This document shows, one piece after another, positions 8,482 to 16,270 of a DNA stretch of 64,000 bases (positions within the stretch are counted from its first letter, which is position 1; every line of letters begins with the position of its first letter). A model generated the notes under the pieces. That model saw only the letters and a list, made by a program, of their open reading frames with translations, had not been told where the DNA came from and did not search any database. A program made the translations under genes and the position numbers. The DNA comes from PALSA-693 sp963729695 (lineage in GTDB: Bacteria > Actinomycetota > Acidimicrobiia > Acidimicrobiales > Palsa-688), in NCBI GenBank assembly GCA_963729695.1, contig CAVSOT010000004.1, forward strand, positions 620,001 to 684,000, read 5' to 3'.

Positions 8482-10786
8482 CGACAGCGACGGTCGCCGA
8501 CGACGAAGGCGCCATATTGTCGCCGGCAGAGGCGGACAAGGTTGTCGTCGCCGGCCCGAGGCCGATGCCGGCGTTGGCGGAGAACGTCAGACTGTGCGTC
8601 CCGACGGTGAGCCCCGAAAGACTCCATTCGAGCGAGCTCCCGTTGGTGGGGTCGGGCGCGGCCGACCCATCGAGCTCGGTTGAGCCAGGCACGTAGGCGA
8701 AGGTCGGGGGGAGGGTGACCGACACCTGCGCGCTCGGAGAGGATTGCCCGACCACGATGGTTGCCGTGTAGTTGACGGTCCCCCCGAGCTTCTTGTCGGC
8801 GGCCAAGGGCAGGCTCGACAGGTCCACCGACTGCCACTGGTAGGTGGCAGGTGGGACGGTCGACAGGACGAGGTCACCGAAGGTGAGGTTGGGATAGTTG
8901 GCGCTCGAGGTGGTGTCCCCCGTCAGCAGCTGTCCGACGGTCGTCCCGTTGTAGGTCCCGAGCTCACCTACCGTTGCGGTCGGGAGAATGGCGCCCGCGG
9001 CGGCCGCTTGCCCGAGGGTTGCGGTCGCACAGTCCGGATACGTGGTGCAATCGACGATCTCCGGAAGATCGGAGATGGAACTGAGCGGGATCGAGCTCAG
9101 CGGGATCGAGCTGAGGGGTATGGAGCTGAGCGGGATCGAGCTCAACGGGTTGCTGGCCAGATTTATCGAGCTGAGTGGGATCGAGCTGAGCGGCGAGGCG
9201 CTCAAGTCGATGGAGCTCAGGGGAATGGAGCTGAGCGGTATGGAGCTGAGGGGGACGCCTGCCAGCGCCAGTGACAAAAGGGTCACGCTGGTCGAGGAAT
9301 CGGAAGGGTTTATCCCGAAGTCGGCGCAACTCGATCCCACGATCGTCAGCTCGGAACACCACGCCGCAATAGAGTTGGCGCCGTCGCTGGCTCCTCCGAG
9401 GCCGATCGAGCTCAGGGGAGTGGCACCAAGCTCGATGGAGCTCAGGGGGATGGAGCTGAGGGGGCTGGACGAGAGATCGAGCGCGCCGAGGTTGACCGAT
9501 TCGAGATTTGCGGCGGAGACCGGGTTCTCCAACACATCGGCGAGGGTGACGGTTTGGAGGGGTACGTTCTCGTAGCTGGTGCCGGCCAGGACGCCCTCCC
9601 ACCCAGAACATGGAGGCGCCGGCGTCGACCCACAGCCGTTCGGGTAGTCGATGGACAGGTCCGATAGCAGCGCGGTTTCGAGCGCCTGTTGGGCGGCGGC
9701 AATACCGCTCGGGAGTGTTCCTGAACCGGGGACAGCGATGGAACTGAGCGGTATCGAGCTCAGTGGAATCGAGCTGAGCGGCGACGACGCCAGACCGATG
9801 GAGCTGAGCGGGATGGAGCTGAGCGGCGCCGACGCGGTGTCGCCAGATCCCGTCCCGGTCGAGCCCGATACGCTCGCCGCCGGAATGGCGGCCGCGGGCA
9901 CGGTCTCGACGCCGGCAACGGTCGGCGAGCTCGTGGCGAGGGAGGCCGTCACGGGTGTGCCCGCCGACAGCACCGCGTTCGACCAGAGCGCGTCGTTGGT
10001 GCCGACCGTTTTCGGCCCGCCCTCTCGCTGGCCGAGAACCACGTAGAACGGCCCGCTGCCTACCGATCCGACCGGGACGGTGACGCCATTCGGCACGCCG
10101 GCTCCGCTGAGGGTGACGACACCGCTACCGTTCGCATCCACCGACATTTTCACGTCGTAGACCGAATTCACGGCGGGATCGGGGTCGATGTCCTGGCCGT
10201 GATGGTTGGACGCCCCGAGTGCATTGCGGGCAAATACTCCGTAAAACGGCGTGTTCTTCGGGTTGAGATTGCCCTCGATGGAGAAACCTTCGGATGCGTC
10301 CGCCGAAACCAGGTAGACGACGAAGGTGTTGCCGTTGGACGTCAGGCCTTCCACGTTGGTCTCAAAGCTGAAGGGCGCCTCGCAGCTGGTGACCGATTGA
10401 ATGCCGGTAAAGAGATTTCGCGCCCCGGCCCCCTGCATATCCATGCCGCTCGTCGAGAACTGCAACCGCGGCGGGGTGTATGGGGCCGCCACGCCGGCAG
10501 CTATGGACGCCAAAAAGGGTGTGTTGGTTTGCCAATTCGGGGAAAGCGCCGTGTCCTGGCCGAAGTTGTCCGTAAAAGGAGTACAGCCCGTGGCGGCTTG
10601 TGCACTGGGGGCGGTGGTGGCGGCAGGCGCACGAGCAGCCGCCGCCGGATGCGCGGCGATACCGACGGTCGCAGCCAGGCTCGTAAGGACGAGCAGGTTG
10701 GCGCAAACGAGGCGGAACGGGCGCGGACGAACGAGCCAGGAGAAGTGTCGCACCAGACGCCGGCGCCAGTCGACTCCACGCGCCAT
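8482..10786 (-). CDS. Secreted PLSSI-repeat protein, 5' part of the split giant gene
   Basis: Starts at ATG 10786 with a good ribosome site (AGGGGGATC, about 8 nt upstream). The N-terminus has an Arg-rich stretch, a hydrophobic core (VCANLLVLTSLAATVGIAA) and an AxA-type cleavage region: a long actinobacterial signal peptide. A jelly-roll/LamG-like segment follows (about 50-250), then three blocks of pentapeptide-like units PLSSI, and a DUF11-like beta domain ending near VPGSTELDG to SATVAVV. Near 8480 this frame turns into Arg/Pro/His-rich nonsense (it stays open to 7694), while the +1 alternative frame becomes coding. I therefore read one gene of about 2,300 codons broken by a single indel in GTCGCTGTCGTTGACGG. 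Two separate overlapping genes are less likely, because the second part would lack an export signal. Confidence 0.75.
9071..9829 (-). repeat. Three blocks of 15-bp units encoding PLSSI pentapeptides
   Basis: On the plus strand the unit reads GAGCTGAGCGGGATC with small changes. Blocks lie near 9077-9255, 9407-9475 and 9737-9829. On the coding (minus) strand each unit gives P/x-L-S-S-I. The five-residue period with Leu and Ile at fixed spacing resembles a quadrilateral beta-helix (pentapeptide repeat) more than a disordered linker. The fold is an inference. Confidence 0.8.
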
Positions 10787-11316
10787 GGCCTGATCCCCCT
10801 TGTTTGACAATGTCTCGCATCGGTGGGCGGCAGAAGTCAAGGTGCTGCTGCCCGCGCGTCTTCCTCGGTGATCATACCGTTACGTTCGCCTGAGAAATCC
10901 GCCTGCCCATCCGGTCGGATGATCGTACGCGGATCGACACGACCCCATCAACACGGGAGATCGGCGCGCCCACTTGGGCCCAGAACAATCTGCCTCAGAA
11001 CAACAACGCGGCACGGGTGCCGCCGGCCAAGGCTACTCGTGTCACGTTGTTGTCGTATTTGACACACACAACGTGACACGGATGGCAGTTCGAGCAAACA
11101 GTCGTGTCACGTTGTGGTTGGTGGGTCGGGGGGAGCGGTGCGGGAAGCGTCCGTGCGGGCGGGGCATCGGCGCACGCGGTAGCGGTAGGGAGCGGGCGCG
11201 AACGCGGCCGACCACCAGACGCGCTAGACAATTGCGGAGATGTATGGCAGCAAGTCTCCGGCGGAGTTCGGCCAGGCGACGAGAGCAAGTCGAGCCACGA
11301 GAGCGGGCGGTCGGCG
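10787..11316. other. Intergenic region between the divergent secreted-protein gene and the Mau-like operon
   Basis: About 530 bp with no convincing gene. Open frames here on either strand have no family features. It should hold the promoters of both divergent units. The one clear structure is the three-copy 13-bp motif at 11038-11115, listed separately. Confidence 0.6.
11038..11115. promoter_or_regulatory. Three copies of CGTGTCACGTTGT (one inverted): candidate operator
   Basis: The 13-bp word CGTGTCACGTTGT occurs at 11038-11050, as its exact reverse complement at 11068-11080, and again in direct orientation at 11103-11115. All three copies are exact. The first two form a perfect inverted repeat with a 17-bp spacer. 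The group sits about 200 bp upstream of the MauD-like start (11317). Exact repetition in a non-coding divergent region suggests a regulator binding site. The regulator is unknown. Confidence 0.55.
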
Positions 11317-12195
11317 ATGACGGCCCTCGTCGTCGGTTTGACGGTGGCGGTCGGGCTGCTTGCGCTCTTGGTGGCCGGGCTGCTGCGTGCCAATGCCGAC
11401 GTGCTGCGGTCGCTGCATCAGATGGGCATCGACCTTGGACCCGACTCGCAGCCGGCTCCCTCGGCCTCGGCGGCGGTGACGTTCACCTCCGGGCGGAGTT
11501 CCCTGGACGTCCCGCGCCCGACACCGCGACGGCCGGATGCAGCCGACGTCATCGATTTGGCCGGCGTCACGCCTCAAGGGGATGCAGTAAGCCTGGCGGT
11601 CAGTGCGGTCCGGCACGACACGCTGGTCGGGTTCCTCACCTCGGGCTGCCAGACCTGCCGAGGGTTCTGGGACACCTTCCGCTCGGGCGCACCTGAGGTG
11701 CCGGGTGGCGCCCGCCTGGTGGTGGTGACGCGCGGCCCGGAGGCGGAGTCGCCCGCGGCCATCGCCTCACTCAGTGGCGACGGGGCGTCGGTTGCCGACG
11801 GGGGTGTCCCGGTCGTGATGTCGAGCGAGGTGTGGGAGCACTACGACGTTCCCTACGCGCCGTACTTCGTGTACATCTCGGGGGTCGCTGGTCGGGTGGT
11901 GGGCGAGGGCGTGTCCGCAGGATGGGAAGAGGTCAAGAGCCTGGTGGCCAACGCGATCGCCGACGGCACCACCGTTCCCGCCGGCGGCGCCCGGGCCGAG
12001 GAGGCAGCGGGGGGCGCGTCTGCGGGCCGTTCGGTGGGACGCCCCCGTTCTCGGGCGGACCGGGCCCGCGATGCCGCGGCAGATCTGGCGTTGCAGCGAG
12101 CCGGCATCAGCCCCGGCGATCCCAGGCTCCATCCGGCACCGACCGGGCCGCGGTCGGATATCCCAGCCGCAGATGTCGGGAGAGGTGACGCCTGA
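11317..12195 (+). CDS. MauD-like membrane-anchored thioredoxin-fold protein
   Basis: 292 residues from ATG 11317. Residues 2-24 form one hydrophobic N-terminal anchor. After a Pro/Ser-rich linker comes a thioredoxin-like domain with the CxxC site SGCQTCRGFW at about residues 109-118. A long Ala/Gly/Arg-rich C-terminal tail follows. In methylamine-dehydrogenase operons MauD is the membrane-tethered periplasmic disulfide protein that acts on the Cys-rich light chain. Here the next-but-one gene is MauE-like and the one after encodes a MauA-like Cys-rich domain, so the same role is inferred. The frame stays open further upstream (to 11104), but that extension is low-quality. The stop overlaps the next start (TGATG). 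Confidence 0.75.
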   Translation: MTALVVGLTVAVGLLALLVAGLLRANADVLRSLHQMGIDLGPDSQPAPSASAAVTFTSGRSSLDVPRPTPRRPDAADVIDLAGVTPQGDAVSLAVSAVRHDTLVGFLTSGCQTCRGFWDTFRSGAPEVPGGARLVVVTRGPEAESPAAIASLSGDGASVADGGVPVVMSSEVWEHYDVPYAPYFVYISGVAGRVVGEGVSAGWEEVKSLVANAIADGTTVPAGGARAEEAAGGASAGRSVGRPRSRADRARDAAADLALQRAGISPGDPRLHPAPTGPRSDIPAADVGRGDA

Positions 12196-12668
12196 TGGCC
12201 GCCACCCGCACCAGGATTGCCGCCATGGGCATGGCGACCACTCCGCCGCCAGGTTGGGACGTGACGATCTACCGCCGGGCCGCGGCCGGCGGGCAACAGA
12301 CGCACCCCATTCTCCACGCGGCCACGGTGGCGCTGCCTTCTGGCCGCGGCGACTACGGGAGCGGCTTGGTGGAGGTGCTCGGGCCTGACGATGTCTTTGT
12401 GGCCCTGCTGGACTTCGGGCCCGCAGCCGCATCCACTGCCCTGTTCCGAGGCCTGCGCGGGCTGCCCGCCTTGACACCCAACGCCTACCGCCCTCGGCAG
12501 CTGCAGCGGACAATTCTGGGGCAAGCCGGCGTGCAGCGGTTCTTCACCAGTGCCGGGAGGGGTTTCTGTCTCTACTCGGTGATCGGCGCCATGGGCAATC
12601 GGGTGCCACTCACCGCCCGGGCCAACGGGCTCCTGGGCACCGTCCAACTGGAGGCGTCGACGTTGTGA
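12195..12668 (+). CDS. Conserved-looking hypothetical protein in the Mau-like operon
   Basis: 157 residues from ATG 12195, which overlaps the stop of the MauD-like gene. A second in-frame Met (about residue 13, before ATTPPPGWD) may be the true start. No signal peptide, membrane segment or motif I recognise. It contains a GxDDVFVALLDFGP strand-like segment and a single Cys (GRGFCLY). It is held between mauD-like and mauE-like genes by overlaps at both ends (the downstream one is GTGA), so it is almost certainly co-expressed and part of the same process. Function unknown. Confidence 0.65.
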   Translation: MAATRTRIAAMGMATTPPPGWDVTIYRRAAAGGQQTHPILHAATVALPSGRGDYGSGLVEVLGPDDVFVALLDFGPAAASTALFRGLRGLPALTPNAYRPRQLQRTILGQAGVQRFFTSAGRGFCLYSVIGAMGNRVPLTARANGLLGTVQLEASTL

Positions 12669-13195
12669 ACCTGCCGCCCGCGTCTGTTCCGTTTTTGGCC
12701 GCCACCCTCCTCCTGGGGGCAGCGGGCGTCGCCAAGGCCCTGCGCCCGGCGACCACAGTCAATGCGCTCCGCGTCGCCGGCGCATCCGTGCCGGCGAGGT
12801 GGGTGCGGGCCGGTGCCCTGGCAGAGTTGGCCATCGCTGGGCTCGCCATCCTGGTGCCCGGCCTCGTCACCGGACTGCTGGTGGCCTTGACGTACGCCGG
12901 ATTCGCGGCCTTCATCGTCGTGGCCTTGCGGCGGCATTGGCCGCTCGGGTCGTGCGGGTGTTTCGGGCGGCCCGACACCCCGCCTACCGCCGCTCATGCC
13001 GCGCTCAATGTCGGAGCGGCGGCGTCGGCGCTGTGGTGGGCGCTGGCCTGGTCGGGGCGGGGCGGGTTCGTGCACCTGGCCCGCCTCTTTTCCCATCAAT
13101 CCTGGCACGGTGCTCCTCTTATGCTTCTGATCGTGGTCGTGACCGGGCTCGCCTACCTGGCGTGGACCGACCCCGTCCCGGCGGTCCGGCGATGA
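12665..13195 (+). CDS. MauE/DoxX-family redox-associated membrane protein
   Basis: 176 residues from GTG 12665 (GTGA overlap with the upstream stop). About four or five hydrophobic segments (near 5-20, 45-65, 67-85, 110-130, 150-170). The cytosolic-side motif GSCGCFGRPDTP near residue 97 matches the CGCFG signature of MauE-type proteins. In methylotrophs MauE works with MauD in making the disulfide-rich light chain of methylamine dehydrogenase. Placed immediately before the Cys-rich exported protein gene (ATGA overlap), it fits a disulfide-relay role. Family call is good; the actual substrate is inferred. Confidence 0.8.
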   Translation: MNLPPASVPFLAATLLLGAAGVAKALRPATTVNALRVAGASVPARWVRAGALAELAIAGLAILVPGLVTGLLVALTYAGFAAFIVVALRRHWPLGSCGCFGRPDTPPTAAHAALNVGAAASALWWALAWSGRGGFVHLARLFSHQSWHGAPLMLLIVVVTGLAYLAWTDPVPAVRR

Positions 13196-14553
13196 GCGTC
13201 GCCGAGCGCCTCGGTGGGTTCCTGGCCAACCGCACGAGCCGCCGGAGCTTCCTGGCCCGCAGCACCATGGCCGCTACTGCGCTGTCGATCGGGCCGGTCG
13301 ACTACCTGATCCGGCCCGGCACCGCCTACGCCCAGGTCTGCGAGTGCGTGCCCGGCACAGACTGCAACTGCTCGGATCTGTGCTGCGATGGCTACACCCA
13401 GTTCTGTTGCACGATCAACGACGGCGTCAATGCCTGCCCGCAAGGAACCTTCCCCGGTGGTTGGTGGCTGGCCGACGGCTCGATCTACTGCGCTGGTCCC
13501 CGGTACTACATCGATTGTCTGGGGGAGTGCCAGGGATGTGGCTGCGGCGGCGGGAGTTTCTGCCCGTCGTGCGATGGCCTCGACTGCGAGTGCGCCCTCG
13601 GCTCCTGCGCCAACCGTCACGTGGGCTGCACCGAGTTCCGCTACGGGCAGTGCAACCAGCAGATCGCCTGCTCCGGGCGGATCGCCTGCCGCTGGGTGTC
13701 CTGCACCCCGCCCTGGCTGCTCGACTCCAGCTGCACCAACGTCGTCCAGATCGACGACTCGACGGCCAACCACTTCGCTCCCTGCCAGAACGGTACGCCG
13801 CCACCGCCGCCGCCAGGCTTTGTCGGTATGGCGGCCACGCCTGCGGGCACCGGCTACTGGCTGGTTTCGAGTGCTGGCGCCATCAAAGCCTTCGGCGGGG
13901 CCGTGTCGCACGGCTCGCTGGCCGGCATCGCCCTGGACAAGCCCATTGTCGGGATCGCAGCCACGCCTTCGGGCAACGGCTACTGGTTGGTGGCGGCAGA
14001 TGGGGGCATCTTCACCTTCGGTGACGCCCGCTTCGACGGGTCGACCGGCAACATCGCCCTGGCCCGACCCATCGTCGGCATGAGCGACGACTCGGCCACA
14101 GGGGGATACCGGTTCGTGGCGAGCGATGGGGGGGTGTTCGATTTCGACGCCCCGTTCTATGGCTCGTTGGGCAATGTGCGGCTGACCAAGCCGGTGGTCG
14201 GGATGGCCGCCACCAAGACCGGGAACGGCTACTGGCTGGTCGCTTCGGACGGTGGCATCTTCAGCTTCGGCCAAGCGGCCTTTTTCGGATCGTTGGGGGA
14301 TGTCCACCTGGTGGAGCCCGTGGTCGGGATGGCGGCCACCCCGACCAACCGGGGGTACTGGATGGTCGCAGCCGACGGCGGGATCTTCACGTTCGGTGAC
14401 GCCACGTTCCACGGATCCCTCGGCGGCATCCACCTGGACGCGCCCATCACCGGGATGGCGAGCACACCGTCGGGCAATGGCTACTGGCTGGTCGCAGCCG
14501 ACGGCGGAATGTTCACGTTCGGTGACGCCCACTTCTACGGATCGGGGGCCTGA
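13192..14553 (+). CDS. Tat-exported MauA-like Cys-rich domain fused to six propeller-type repeats
   Basis: 453 residues from ATG 13192. A twin-arginine signal (TSRRSFLARS, RR at 17-18) ends near AYA at residue 46. Residues about 48-190 hold roughly 25 Cys and follow the methylamine dehydrogenase light-chain pattern: the segment CPQGTFPGGWWLADGS lines up with the region carrying the first TTQ tryptophan, followed by C..C.C pairs like the MADH CGRCNC area. The position of the second TTQ tryptophan appears to be Ala (QIAC), so a TTQ cofactor is doubtful. After a poly-Pro linker, six repeats of about 42 residues (GYWLVAADGGIFTFGDA type) follow; such repeats are common in Acidimicrobiia and probably fold as beta-propeller blades. 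No separate MauB heavy chain is in the window. The frame is open further 5', but the Tat signal fixes the start. Confidence 0.8.
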   Translation: MSVAERLGGFLANRTSRRSFLARSTMAATALSIGPVDYLIRPGTAYAQVCECVPGTDCNCSDLCCDGYTQFCCTINDGVNACPQGTFPGGWWLADGSIYCAGPRYYIDCLGECQGCGCGGGSFCPSCDGLDCECALGSCANRHVGCTEFRYGQCNQQIACSGRIACRWVSCTPPWLLDSSCTNVVQIDDSTANHFAPCQNGTPPPPPPGFVGMAATPAGTGYWLVSSAGAIKAFGGAVSHGSLAGIALDKPIVGIAATPSGNGYWLVAADGGIFTFGDARFDGSTGNIALARPIVGMSDDSATGGYRFVASDGGVFDFDAPFYGSLGNVRLTKPVVGMAATKTGNGYWLVASDGGIFSFGQAAFFGSLGDVHLVEPVVGMAATPTNRGYWMVAADGGIFTFGDATFHGSLGGIHLDAPITGMASTPSGNGYWLVAADGGMFTFGDAHFYGSGA

Positions 14554-15509
14554 TGACCACAGGGATCGACACGGGGTTGGTGATCGGGTTTGGTGCCGTG
14601 GTCGTAGTCGCCGCCGCGGTCCGGTCCACGTGGTCGCCGTGCGGCCTCTCCATGCTGTCGACGATCACTCCCTTCGGGGAGCGGAGCCGGGGTCATCGTT
14701 ACTCCGGTACGGCCGCCTGGTTCGTGTCCGGATCGGTTCTCGGGGGGGCGACACTTGGAGCCGTCGCGGCGGTGGTCGCGGCCCTAGCCAAGTCGGCCGA
14801 TCTCCTGGGGCATCCGGCCTGGATCGCCGGGATCGTGGCGGCCGCTGCGTTCGTGGCCGCGGCGATCGATGCCGGGGCGTTCGGAGAGGTGATCCCGATC
14901 TGGAGGCGGCAAGTCGACGACGGGTGGTTGGTCCGTTACCGGCGGTGGGTGTACGCAAGCGGCTTCGGCTGGCAGATCGGCGTCGGCGTGGCGACGTACA
15001 TCATGACGGCGGCCGTTTTCCTGATGGTGATCCTGGCCGGACTGACCGCGAGCCCTGCGGCCGCTTTTGGCCTATGCGCCGGCTTCGGTCTGGTGCGCGG
15101 CCTGGCCGTGCTGGCTACCGCCCGGGCGACGACGCCGGATCGTCTGCGCCTGCTCCACCGGGCGTTCCACCGGGCCGGGCCCGTGGTGCGGGTCGCGGTG
15201 ATCGTCGTGCAACTAATGGTCGGGGTGGCCGCCCTGGCCCTCCAATGGCCGCTGGTCGGAGCCGGGGCGGGCGTGGCCGCGCTGATGGTAGGAGTGGCGG
15301 CCGCGGCCGGGATCAGGATCGACATCGGAGGCGCTCGGGCTGGCCGGGGGAGCCGGCAGGTGGGGGCGTGCCAGGTCGGGGCGTGCCAGGTCGGGGGCGG
15401 CGAGGCCGGGGGCGGCGAGGCCGGGGGCGGCGAGGCCGGATATCAGCCGACCGCCGCCGCGCCGGGGACCACCAGATTGGTGGCAACGGCGGGTGCAGGT
15501 GAGCACTGA
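14553..15509 (+). CDS. Polytopic membrane protein, CcdA/DsbD-like (tentative)
   Basis: 318 residues from ATG 14553 (TGATG overlap). About seven or eight hydrophobic segments. The N-terminal motif WSPCGLSMLSTITP resembles the SPC-x-P region of CcdA-type thiol:disulfide carriers, and a second lone Cys (FGLCAGFG) lies in a later helix, as expected for a two-Cys transmembrane relay. The C-terminal tail has short tandem QVGAC / GGGEAG units of 15-18 bp that are probably not structured. Following the MauD/MauE/MauA-like genes, it would fit as the source of electrons for the MauD-like thioredoxin. Family assignment is from motif position only. Confidence 0.6.
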   Translation: MTTGIDTGLVIGFGAVVVVAAAVRSTWSPCGLSMLSTITPFGERSRGHRYSGTAAWFVSGSVLGGATLGAVAAVVAALAKSADLLGHPAWIAGIVAAAAFVAAAIDAGAFGEVIPIWRRQVDDGWLVRYRRWVYASGFGWQIGVGVATYIMTAAVFLMVILAGLTASPAAAFGLCAGFGLVRGLAVLATARATTPDRLRLLHRAFHRAGPVVRVAVIVVQLMVGVAALALQWPLVGAGAGVAALMVGVAAAAGIRIDIGGARAGRGSRQVGACQVGACQVGGGEAGGGEAGGGEAGYQPTAAAPGTTRLVATAGAGEH

Positions 15510-16098
15510 GACGGTTCCGACGGGCGGCAGTTCGGCCCGGAACGGCGCCGGCTGCGATCGACGACGGGCGGGACGCCGGTTCACGTGGGCCGGCCGGCGG
15601 TTCACGTGGACCGGTCCGCTGCTTGCGGCCGCCGCCGTGGCCTGCCTGCTCAGTGGGTGCTCGTCCGCGTCGAAGACCTCCTCTGCTTCCCAATCCTCGA
15701 CCACGTCGGCGCCGCCGGTGACGCAACCCAGCTCACCGACGACCAGGACACCATCCGGCTCCAACCAGAGCACGACGTCCCAACTTCCGACCGTCCCCAA
15801 TTGCGGTGGGGGCGCCTACGAGCCGAAGACCCTTCTTATCGTGTGTGGATCCGGGGCCGCGGCGACGACGGCAACGGGCGTGTCCTGGGCCGCGTGGGGT
15901 CAATCCGACGCGCACGGAAGCGGCACCGTGATGCTGGAGGTCAACGGGCAGGCGACCTCGTCCCCCGCCACCCTGGACCTGGCCACGGTCGTCACAGGAC
16001 CGGTTGGCCCACAGTTCACGGTGCTCACGGTCACGTGGCAAGGCAGCTCGCCCGACGGTAAAGCTCAGGACACCTATCACTTGCAACTCGGAGGTTGA
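15493..16098 (+). CDS. Secreted lipoprotein of unknown function
   Basis: 201 residues if started at GTG 15493; GTG 15499 is equally possible. Both overlap the upstream stop. A hydrophobic core ends in the lipobox LLSGC at about residue 55, with an Arg-rich n-region before it; the n-region is unusually long, so a shorter start may be used. A Ser/Thr/Pro-rich linker of about 45 residues follows, then a compact C-terminal domain of about 110 residues with two Cys (NCGGG and IVCGSG). No family recognised. As the only lipoprotein of the operon it may anchor or shield the exported Cys-rich protein (inference). Confidence 0.7.
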   Translation: MQVSTETVPTGGSSARNGAGCDRRRAGRRFTWAGRRFTWTGPLLAAAAVACLLSGCSSASKTSSASQSSTTSAPPVTQPSSPTTRTPSGSNQSTTSQLPTVPNCGGGAYEPKTLLIVCGSGAAATTATGVSWAAWGQSDAHGSGTVMLEVNGQATSSPATLDLATVVTGPVGPQFTVLTVTWQGSSPDGKAQDTYHLQLGG

Positions 16099-16125
16099 GG
16101 GTTCAGCCGGTAGGATCACGGCTCG

Positions 16126-16263
16126 ATGAAGGCGCTTCGACGGACCCTGATCGCGCTCGGCGCCACGGTGGTGATCGCCGGGATCGTGCGTCTACGGGGC
16201 AGCGGCGGGACTCCGCCCCAGCGGGGCGGGTGGCGGGAGCTTCCCGCGGACGAACTGGATTAA
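16126..16263 (+). CDS. Small single-span membrane protein (45 aa)
   Basis: ATG 16126 to TAA 16263. The product starts MKALRRTLIALGATVVIAG: a positively charged N-terminus and one hydrophobic helix, then a short polar tail ending in ELPADELD. It lies 27 nt after the lipoprotein gene and 7 nt before the Rossmann-fold gene, in the same direction. Codon use is normal for the neighbourhood. A reasonable small gene, but unsupported by homology that I can see. Confidence 0.5.
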   Translation: MKALRRTLIALGATVVIAGIVRLRGSGGTPPQRGGWRELPADELD

Positions 16264-16270
16264 CCCCCAG

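Noticed and set aside
8988..9575. Plus-strand frame encoding ELSGI-type repeats
   Set aside because: It is the complement of the PLSSI arrays of the secreted protein; no start signal or export signal, and the minus frame continues with good coding character.
12799..13191. Extended start for the MauA-like protein
   Set aside because: The extension overlaps the MauE-like gene out of frame and would bury the Tat signal; ATG 13192 with the ATGA overlap is far better.
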